Source: DYRG01 sp041161065 (lineage in GTDB: Bacteria; Pseudomonadota; Gammaproteobacteria; Beggiatoales; Beggiatoaceae). Taken from it: a stretch of 64,000 nucleotides of DNA. Below are positions 1 through 6,192 of the stretch, one piece after another (position 1 is the stretch's first letter; every line of letters begins with the position of its first letter). Position numbers and translations under genes: made by a program. The notes under the pieces are model-generated. The model was not told the origin of the DNA and did not search any database. It saw only the letters and a program-made list of their open reading frames with translations. The stretch spans positions 1-64,000 of the forward strand of contig JBEAVE010000010.1 of NCBI GenBank assembly GCA_041161065.1, read 5' to 3'.

Positions 1-96
1 AAGAAAAAAGTGAAGAAATATTACCCTCTATTTAAATCTCTTCAACAAACCATCGATTATATTTTTAATCCATTATTTTCATTTTCATCTAGTTAA
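1..96 (+). CDS. 3' end of an unidentified gene (partial)
   Basis: Frame 1 is open from the window edge and ends at a TAA at 94-96. It gives a 31-residue tail that is Lys-rich at the start (KKKVKKYYPLF) and Ser/Phe-rich at the end. The next gene follows within about 20 bases on the same strand, which suggests that the fragment is the C-terminus of an upstream gene in one operon. Too little is visible to assign a family. Confidence 0.4.
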   Translation, partial: KKKVKKYYPLFKSLQQTIDYIFNPLFSFSSS

Positions 97-117
97 TAAT
101 TTAATAGGAATCCGACT

Positions 118-822
118 ATAAAACAAAGTTGGCTACTATTTCAAACCACTTTACGCTATAGTTTGCTGCTCAATTTCTTATTAGCAGTCATTAGTTTGTT
201 ACCCATTTTATTGATTTCTGAATTGCAAAATCCACCCTCTCCAGAGGTATTTCAAAAAGGATTACAAATACTCATGCCGTTCTTGCCGCTTTATATGATT
301 GGAATGGTTTTTTGTAATGCCGCGATCTTTTATCGGCTGGGTTGCTTAATGCAAAACAACTTGCTCTCTTTAACGCAAGTTTATGCTTTTATTTTGAGAA
401 AATTATTGCCTTTGTGTGGCGCGACAATTTTATTTGTATTGGCGGTTGGAATAGGTTTTATGGCGTTATTTGTCCCGTCGGTTATTTTTGCAACCTATTT
501 GATGCTTTATCAACCGTTAATTTTATTTGCAAATACAAATATGTTTGAGTCATTAGAAAATAGCTTTCGTTTAGTGAAAGGAAAGGGTTGGTACGCTGCC
601 ATCATTGGGGGGGTAGCTATGTTGTTTATTCCCTTTTGTAGTTTGTTTTTAGAAATGGTCTTTAATACATTGAGCATTGATATTTCATTTGAACTCACAT
701 TAATCATTGAAATTTTATTGAATACTTTTTTAGCATCTTTCTTTCATTGCACGTTGTTAGTTTTATATCAAACTTTGAGCAACTATCGCCCATTAAGTGT
801 TTCAGATCATTTTGTAGCATAA
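118..822 (+). CDS. Multi-pass membrane protein, YciC/BPSS1780-like, with a possible AUA start
   Basis: This is a hydrophobic protein with about five or six predicted membrane segments, including runs around LLAVISLLPILLI, ILFVLAVGIGFMALFV and AAIIGGVAMLFIPF. The general look fits small inner-membrane proteins of the YciC or BPSS1780 type, whose function is unknown. The first canonical start in frame is a TTG at 163, which has no good ribosome binding site. Upstream the frame stays open to a stop at 97-99 and reads KQSWLLFQTTLRYS, which looks coding. An ATA at 118 lies 8 bases after AGGAA (105-109), a reasonable Shine-Dalgarno. I therefore place the start at the ATA, as inference; the minimal protein from 163 has 219 residues. 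gpmI follows 60 bases downstream. Confidence 0.6.
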   Translation: MKQSWLLFQTTLRYSLLLNFLLAVISLLPILLISELQNPPSPEVFQKGLQILMPFLPLYMIGMVFCNAAIFYRLGCLMQNNLLSLTQVYAFILRKLLPLCGATILFVLAVGIGFMALFVPSVIFATYLMLYQPLILFANTNMFESLENSFRLVKGKGWYAAIIGGVAMLFIPFCSLFLEMVFNTLSIDISFELTLIIEILLNTFLASFFHCTLLVLYQTLSNYRPLSVSDHFVA

Positions 823-882
823 AACAACTTTTCAACGTATATTACACGGAACAAATCTATATCAAAATAGAGGAAAATTATT

Positions 883-2433
883 ATGAAAATTGCTAACAAT
901 TGTCCACGACCGCTAGCGTTGATTATTTTAGACGGGTGGGGTTACAGCGAAAATGCGGAATTTAATGCCATTGCGCAAGCAAATACGCCGATTTGGGACG
1001 ATTTGTGGGCACATTCGCCGCACATTTTGTTGGACGCTTCCGCGCTCGCGGTGGGGCTTCCCGACGGGCAAATGGGCAATTCTGAGGTCGGACACCTCAA
1101 TTTGGGCGCAGGGCGCGTGGTTTATCAAGATTACACCCGTGTGAGTTTGGCGATTAAAGACGGTTCTTTTTATAAAAATCCTAATTTAATCAATGCAGTA
1201 CAAGGTGCAGTTAAAAATAATGCCGCCGTGCATATTTTTGGATTATTGTCAGATGGGGGTGTGCATAGTCATGAAGAACATTTGATTGCAATGTTTGAAT
1301 TGGCAGCAATGCAAGGTGCTGAAAAGATTTACTTTCATGCGTTTTTAGACGGACGCGATACACCTCCTCAAAGTGCAGCGGTTTGGATCGAAAAAGTAGA
1401 AAAATGCTTCAAAAAACTCCAAAAAGGGCGTTTTGCCACCGTTTCGGGACGTTATTATGCAATGGATCGTGACAAACGTTGGGATCGAGTTGAACGCGCT
1501 TATCGAGCAATTGTCGATGCAGACGGCGAATTTGTTGCACCTAACGCGATGATTGCCTTACAAAATGCCTATGCGCGGGGCGAAAACGATGAGTTCGTCA
1601 AACCCACCATTATCGAACCCGCCGTTAAAATGGAAAATGGCGATGCAATTATTTTTATGAATTTTCGTTCAGATCGCGCTCGTCAAATTACCCGCGCTTT
1701 TATTGAAGAAAATTTTGAAGATTTTCAAAGAAACCGCGTCATTAAATTGAGCAACTTTGTTTGTTTAACCGAATATCACAAAGATTTCAAAACACCAATC
1801 GCTTTTCCACCTCAATCCTTAAACAAGGTATTAGGAGAAGTGATTTCAACATTGGGTTTGAAACAATTACGCATCGCAGAAACAGAGAAATACGCACACG
1901 TGACTTTTTTCTTTAATGGCGGTGAGGAAAAAGTTTATGAAGGTGAAGATAGAATTTTAATTCCTTCACCTAAAGTAGCGACCTATGATTTGAAACCCGA
2001 CATGAGCGCGCCTGAAGTCACTGAAAAACTGATTTCTGCTATTAAAGAAAATAAATATGATGTAATTATTTGTAATTTTGCAAATACGGATATGGTAGGA
2101 CATACAGGTTTTTTAGATGCTGCCATTAAAGCGGTAGAAACGGTTGATAGTTGTTTAGGTGAAATCAGAGCAGCGATTGAGCAACAAGGGGGAGAAATGT
2201 TGATTACAGCGGATCATGGAAATGCAGAGAAACTCTTTGATCCAGAAACCAATCAACCTCACACTGCACACACTACGAATTTAGTGCCTTTTATTTATGT
2301 TGGAAAACGAAATATTACCTTTTCAAAAGATCAAGGAATTTTAGCTGATGTTGCTCCTACTCTGTTGAATCTAATGCAAATATCCATTCCGCAAGAAATG
2401 ACAGGTACACCCTTAATTCAGGTCTTATCTTAA
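883..2433 (+). CDS. gpmI: 2,3-bisphosphoglycerate-independent phosphoglycerate mutase
   Basis: This cytoplasmic glycolytic and gluconeogenic enzyme interconverts 3- and 2-phosphoglycerate. At 516 residues it has the usual family length. All expected metalloenzyme motifs of the alkaline-phosphatase fold are visible: LDGWGYSE near the N-terminus, the phosphoserine loop MGNSEVGH, GLLSDGGVHSHEEH, FLDGRDTPP, SGRYYAMDRDKRWDR, NFRSDRARQ, AETEKYAHVTFF, NTDMVGHTG, and the late metal ligands TADHGNAE and HTAHT. The ATG at 883 has GAGG about 10 bases upstream. The envC-like gene starts 5 bases after the stop, an arrangement (gpmI-envC) known from E. coli and relatives. The 5' third is clearly GC-richer than the rest of the gene. 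Confidence 0.98.
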   Translation: MKIANNCPRPLALIILDGWGYSENAEFNAIAQANTPIWDDLWAHSPHILLDASALAVGLPDGQMGNSEVGHLNLGAGRVVYQDYTRVSLAIKDGSFYKNPNLINAVQGAVKNNAAVHIFGLLSDGGVHSHEEHLIAMFELAAMQGAEKIYFHAFLDGRDTPPQSAAVWIEKVEKCFKKLQKGRFATVSGRYYAMDRDKRWDRVERAYRAIVDADGEFVAPNAMIALQNAYARGENDEFVKPTIIEPAVKMENGDAIIFMNFRSDRARQITRAFIEENFEDFQRNRVIKLSNFVCLTEYHKDFKTPIAFPPQSLNKVLGEVISTLGLKQLRIAETEKYAHVTFFFNGGEEKVYEGEDRILIPSPKVATYDLKPDMSAPEVTEKLISAIKENKYDVIICNFANTDMVGHTGFLDAAIKAVETVDSCLGEIRAAIEQQGGEMLITADHGNAEKLFDPETNQPHTAHTTNLVPFIYVGKRNITFSKDQGILADVAPTLLNLMQISIPQEMTGTPLIQVLS

Positions 2434-2437
2434 AGAT

Positions 2438-3574
2438 ATGTATTGGAAAATTGTTTTAATTTTTCTATTTTCGGCGGTTGCAAATACGGAGGAAGTTGCA
2501 CCGTCTTCTGCGTTGGAAAAAGTGCAAGCAACCATTAACGAAATTCAGCAGCAAATGCAGGATAATCGTTCGCAAGTTGGAAAATTACAAAGTGAGTTAG
2601 AAACCGCTGAAAAAAACATTGGACAAATCGCTAAAACTTTAAATCAACTCAATCACCAAATTAAAGAAAAAGCAGATAATTTGCAGCAATTACTTTCTTA
2701 CCGTCAGCAAGCAAAAAATCAGTTGAAAATTCAACGCGATCAGTTAGCAAAACAAATCCGCACAACCTATGCAATTGGACGGCAAGATTATTTGAAATTG
2801 CTCTTAAATCAAGAAAACACCGAAAGTGTGGGTAGAGTATTGGCTTATTACGAGTTATTTAATCGAGTTCGGGCGGACAAAATTAAAGATATTTATGAAT
2901 TATTAAATCGTTTGGATATTATTGAAGCAGATATTCAACAAACTAATCAACAAAGTGAGCAACTCATTACAGAACAAAATACCCAAAAAACGACGTTGCA
3001 AACAAAAAATGAAGAACGTAAAAATTTATTAAAAAACTTGCATGAATCTTATAAAACGCAAGCACAACGTTTGCAAGCATTAAAAGATGATAAATACCGT
3101 TTAGAGAAAATGCTTGGAAAAGTTCATCGCGTTTTGGTAGAAAATACCCCAAAATTACCCGATAATGTTTCTCCTGATCAAATAAAGAAACTTCAAACGC
3201 CTTTGTTAATGCCTGTGAAAGGAAAAACATTACATCATTATGGAGAAAATCGCGGGAGTGGAATGAAATGGCAGGGGATTTTAATTGGTGCACCACAAGG
3301 CGAGAAAGTTCAAGCGGTTGCCGCAGGAAGAGTGGTGTTTGCGGACTGGTTTAGACAATTAGGACAACTCGTTATAATAGAGCATTCTGATGGTTATATG
3401 AGTTTGTACGGACATAATCAAACGATTTATACAACAGTTGGCGCGCAGGTAGAAAGTGGTGAAATGATTGCAACCGTTGGTGATAGTGGTGGACAAGAGA
3501 AAAGTGGTTTGTATTTTGAACTGCGCAAACAGGGAGCAGCAATCAATCCCGACAAATGGTTTGAAAAGAGTTAA
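2438..3574 (+). CDS. envC: EnvC-like murein hydrolase activator (coiled coil plus degenerate LytM/M23 domain)
   Basis: EnvC proteins sit in the periplasm at the division septum and activate AmiA/AmiB amidases. The 378-residue product starts with a signal peptide (MYWKIVLIFLFSAVA), continues with a long Gln- and Lys-rich coiled coil (about residues 25-235), and ends in an M23/LytM domain (about 260-378). The zinc-site motif HxxxD is absent (the region reads MKWQGILIGAPQG), while YGHN of the second motif is kept. Loss of the first motif is what distinguishes activators such as EnvC from active M23 peptidases. The start lies 5 bases after the gpmI stop, so the two genes are probably co-transcribed and translationally coupled. 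Confidence 0.9.
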   Translation: MYWKIVLIFLFSAVANTEEVAPSSALEKVQATINEIQQQMQDNRSQVGKLQSELETAEKNIGQIAKTLNQLNHQIKEKADNLQQLLSYRQQAKNQLKIQRDQLAKQIRTTYAIGRQDYLKLLLNQENTESVGRVLAYYELFNRVRADKIKDIYELLNRLDIIEADIQQTNQQSEQLITEQNTQKTTLQTKNEERKNLLKNLHESYKTQAQRLQALKDDKYRLEKMLGKVHRVLVENTPKLPDNVSPDQIKKLQTPLLMPVKGKTLHHYGENRGSGMKWQGILIGAPQGEKVQAVAAGRVVFADWFRQLGQLVIIEHSDGYMSLYGHNQTIYTTVGAQVESGEMIATVGDSGGQEKSGLYFELRKQGAAINPDKWFEKS

Positions 3575-3782
3575 ATAAAAGACCGATTGAATTTCAGGAT
3601 TTTTTCTTTCGAACTCAAATTTTTATCAGCAAGGCGGGCTGAACGTAAAATAAAAAACGAAGTCCCCCAAAAGTGTTAGAATGGGTTAAGAGGTCATCTG
3701 TGATGGCTTATCGCTATCGCCTAATTTATGTGTTGGTTACTCGATGGTGTTTCCAATCAACACAATTACTCGAGAGCGATAA

Positions 3783-4055
3783 ATGAATATATATGTAGGT
3801 AATTTGTCTTATAACGTAAATGCTGAAGATTTAAAGAATTTATTTTCAGAACATGGCGCGGTGACAGAAGTTAATTTGATTACGGATAAATATACCGGTC
3901 AATCCAAAGGGTTTGCTTTTATTGAGATGGCAAAGCAGTCGGAAGCGGAAGCGGCGGTGAAAGCCTTGAATGAGTTTGCCCTTAAAGGTCGAAATCTCAA
4001 AGTTAATCAAGCCCGTCCCCGCGATGCCCGACCCGCCCGCAAACCCAGATACTAA
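3783..4055 (+). CDS. Small RRM-type RNA-binding protein
   Basis: This is a single RNA recognition motif of 90 residues with a short basic, Arg/Pro-rich tail (ARPRDARPARKPRY). RNP2 is IYVGNLSY at residues 3-10 and RNP1 is KGFAFIEM at about 42-49. Family members in cyanobacteria and proteobacteria bind RNA and are often cold-inducible. GAGAG about 8 bases before the ATG can serve as ribosome binding site. The gene stands alone after a gap of about 200 bases, which probably holds its own promoter and a long leader, and it is followed by a good intrinsic terminator. Confidence 0.93.
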   Translation: MNIYVGNLSYNVNAEDLKNLFSEHGAVTEVNLITDKYTGQSKGFAFIEMAKQSEAEAAVKALNEFALKGRNLKVNQARPRDARPARKPRY

Positions 4056-4074
4056 TCAATCCCCTTCATAAATT

Positions 4075-4110
4075 TATCCCCTTGCGTTGTCACGGTTGGG
4101 GATATTTTTT
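4075..4110 (+). terminator. Intrinsic terminator after the RRM gene
   Basis: TATCCCC (4075-4081) pairs with GGGGATA (4098-4104) around a 16-base loop and is followed by six T residues. It lies between the RRM gene and the convergent V4R-like cluster, and so ends the monocistronic RRM transcript. Confidence 0.7.
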
Positions 4111-4114
4111 GGCG

Positions 4115-4723
4115 TTAATGTTCGATTGCCCGCGTCACAATGAATTCCCCGTACGGATCGCCGCACTCTAACCCTTTGTATTGTTTGGCAATAAAAGTGC
4201 CGATGGATTTTCCGCTCGGATCATAATCGCCCGCGTACACCAATTCCATAAACGCCGCCGAAATCCCCGCAATCATGTACGCACCCATGCGGTGGGCGTG
4301 ACCATATTTGACGCTGTCGGCTTCGTAGTAATCATACGCGCGCACGATCAGTTTTTGATTGGGAACAAGTTCAACGACTTGCGCATCTGCCCACCCCCAC
4401 GCCGCCAACACCGCATAAGTTCCGTGCAAAATATCTTCGTTTTTGTCGATCATGGGCGCGATCACTTGCTGCCATTCTTGCGAGGTTATAATCCCATAAC
4501 CCGTGTGGTATCCGCATTCGTGGGCGGCGTTGTAGAGCAAATATTCGGCGGCTTCCACCAAATCCGACGGCATTTTGTGCACCAAACGGTTCGCAAATCC
4601 ATTCCAAAAGTGGCTCGGCAAACGGGTAATCAGCACATTACATTTCTCAATTAATCCCTTGTCATCGGGTGTCCATTGAAGATTTGATAAAGTGTCGATG
4701 ATTTTTTGTCGATCAATTGCCAT
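4115..4723 (-). CDS. V4R-like (4-vinyl-reductase-type) ligand-binding protein A
   Basis: The 202-residue cytoplasmic protein has no signal peptide or membrane segment. Its C-terminal half looks like a V4R domain: a helix GAYMIAGISAAFMELVYAG, then a final strand with the typical Cys-Gly-Asp-Pro pattern (ECGDPYGEFIVTRA). V4R domains in general bind small hydrophobic or other ligands and act as sensory or assembly modules. I cannot name the ligand. A region with several His and Cys (AAHECGYHTGYG) lies near residue 70. The start overlaps the stop of the preceding gene by one base. The two proteins share the motif IxAGxxAAxxE and are probably paralogues. The domain call comes from pattern recognition, not from a search. 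Confidence 0.6.
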   Translation of the reverse strand: MAIDRQKIIDTLSNLQWTPDDKGLIEKCNVLITRLPSHFWNGFANRLVHKMPSDLVEAAEYLLYNAAHECGYHTGYGIITSQEWQQVIAPMIDKNEDILHGTYAVLAAWGWADAQVVELVPNQKLIVRAYDYYEADSVKYGHAHRMGAYMIAGISAAFMELVYAGDYDPSGKSIGTFIAKQYKGLECGDPYGEFIVTRAIEH

Positions 4724-5238
4724 TAAAATGTTCTCCTGTCGATCTTAAACAACGAGGTTTCTGCGCCCATCACAATGCTCTGAATTTCTTTAACGCTAAA
4801 AGCGCGCGCCGGTTGATTTAAAATGCTTTCAAACATCGCCGCACAAAAACCCGCCGTAATATAATTAATCGGCACATCATGTTTTCCCCATTTTTTTAAC
4901 CACCCTTCATCAAGATGTGAGGAAAGCAATTCTATTTCTCCTGTATAATCCGTAAGATAATTGATCTGCATTTTTCCCAAACCCATTTCACTAAAATAGT
5001 GGCAAGCGAGTTCAACTCGTTCAGAAATAGTTTGAATGGCGTGTTGCAAAAAGTAATCTTTTAAAATAGTTAAAAAAGTATCTTCGGCGACTTCTGCTAA
5101 TAAAATAGTTTCTTTCGCGTCTAAGGCTAATTGTGTGTATAAAGTTGCGTAATGATGACAGTGCAATACGCTTAATTGGTCATTTAGAAAGTATCGTTTG
5201 TGGGTGGTATCAAAACGGGTTGGTAAAGGTAATTTCAT
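4723..5238 (-). CDS. V4R-like protein B
   Basis: This is a 171-residue soluble protein. The N-terminal half contains LSVLHCHHYATLYTQLALDA, similar to the opening of V4R-type sensor proteins, and the C-terminal part contains YITAGFCAAMFESIL followed by a strand IQSIVMGAETSLFKI. In many V4R domains that last strand carries Cys-x-x-Gly; here the Cys is missing, which suggests a ligand site different from that of protein A. It overlaps the small gene upstream by 4 bases and protein A downstream by 1 base, so the three are almost certainly translated from one mRNA. Function is unknown; a heteromeric sensor with protein A is a reasonable guess. Confidence 0.55.
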   Translation of the reverse strand: MKLPLPTRFDTTHKRYFLNDQLSVLHCHHYATLYTQLALDAKETILLAEVAEDTFLTILKDYFLQHAIQTISERVELACHYFSEMGLGKMQINYLTDYTGEIELLSSHLDEGWLKKWGKHDVPINYITAGFCAAMFESILNQPARAFSVKEIQSIVMGAETSLFKIDRRTF

Positions 5239-5432
5239 CGTGCGTGCTCTTGGCGAAATTCTTTGAATAATTCCTGCATTGCCATTTCAAAACGTCTAAT
5301 ATTTTCAACGCTATCGGGCAATGTAGCGGCTTTGGGACCTGAGATTTTGGTCAAAATAGCCAACCGCATTTGGGCTTTTAAGCCGCCGAGCTGTTTGGCT
5401 TTGTCGTATTCTCTAATCAATTGCGTACCCAT
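5235..5432 (-). CDS. Small uncharacterised protein heading the V4R-like cluster
   Basis: This is a 65-residue soluble, basic, probably helical protein (MGTQLIREYDKAKQLGG ... EFRQEHAR). The frame is open further upstream to 5471, but the ATG at 5432 has AGGA 7 bases before it, so I choose that start. The gene overlaps V4R-like protein B by 4 bases. I do not recognise a family. Its strict coupling to the two V4R-like genes suggests a common function, for example an effector or adaptor peptide. Confidence 0.55.
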   Translation of the reverse strand: MGTQLIREYDKAKQLGGLKAQMRLAILTKISGPKAATLPDSVENIRRFEMAMQELFKEFRQEHAR

Positions 5433-5679
5433 AAAGGTGTCCTGTGCGAAAAGAAACAATGTACTGTTCAACCTAAAAAGAAATACCGCACTTATTATAG
5501 TTTTTTAGCGTTCGCACCATCAATAATTATTTGTTAATATTAGAAAAATACAATATTGCATAAATAAAATGGGGGAGTTGCAGGATAATGGTCGATAAAA
5601 CGAGGGTGGCGGGCATTTAGTAAAAAATAGTTTTATGTTTCATAAAGTTAGCATAATATTTACACTAATTCTGCATCAC
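5433..5679. other. Intergenic region without a gene
   Basis: About 250 bases of AT-rich sequence lie between the V4R-like cluster and dciA, both on the minus strand. It presumably carries the promoter of the V4R-like cluster and the end of the dciA transcript. I see no convincing hairpin with a T-run and no clear sigma70 pair. Confidence 0.4.
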
Positions 5680-6114
5680 TTATTTCTTGACATGAGAGGC
5701 GAGGCGAAGAAGAGCGGCTTGAAGGGGTTCATATTTTGTTATATTTGCTTCACTTTCTAAGATTTCCGCGGCGTGTTCGGAATAATTCGGCGGTTTCTTT
5801 TCCAAATCTAGCCCGTTTCCTACATCTAAATGACGAACGCGCACTTCGATGCAGTCGGTTTGAGGGAACGTTTTGGCTTGCTGGAGTTTTTTAAGTAAAT
5901 CAGGGACTAAAAATTTTAATCGGCTCGCCACTGCGCCATTTTCAACGTGCAAAAATAAGGTTTTATCACGAAAATTGGCGACCCGCACTTGATTTTCCAG
6001 CGGCGGTGGCAATTGTTGCATCAACCACGTTTGCAAACGCAACAAGTAACGGCTGTGCGCCATCATTTGCGCCAACGCACCTCTGGGGCGACAACTATCC
6101 GTGATGTTTTTCAC
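5680..6114 (-). CDS. dciA: DciA-like (DUF721) replicative helicase loading protein
   Basis: DciA proteins interact with DnaB and are the ancestral bacterial helicase operators. The 144-residue product has the DUF721 look: LQTWLMQQLPPPLENQVRVANFRDKT, then LFLHVENGAVASRLKFLVPDLLKKL, a KH-like core, and a low-complexity tail. I choose a GTG start at 6114, which has GGAG 8 bases upstream. The longer open frame to 6273 would overlap the secA start and adds residues unlike the family. The gene diverges from secA, and a DUF721 gene next to secA is a common gammaproteobacterial arrangement. Divergence leaves about 80 bases for both promoters. Confidence 0.8.
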   Translation of the reverse strand: MKNITDSCRPRGALAQMMAHSRYLLRLQTWLMQQLPPPLENQVRVANFRDKTLFLHVENGAVASRLKFLVPDLLKKLQQAKTFPQTDCIEVRVRHLDVGNGLDLEKKPPNYSEHAAEILESEANITKYEPLQAALLRLASHVKK

Positions 6115-6192
6115 CTTTTCACTCCGTTTGCGGTAAAATGATGCCTTTTGCAGAAACCGCGTTCGATTCCGACGAGATTTGACAACTCCGCT

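Noticed and set aside
4181..4654. 157-codon plus-strand frame opposite V4R-like gene A
   Set aside because: It is antisense shadow of a GC-rich coding stretch, with Arg/His-rich composition and no ribosome binding site.
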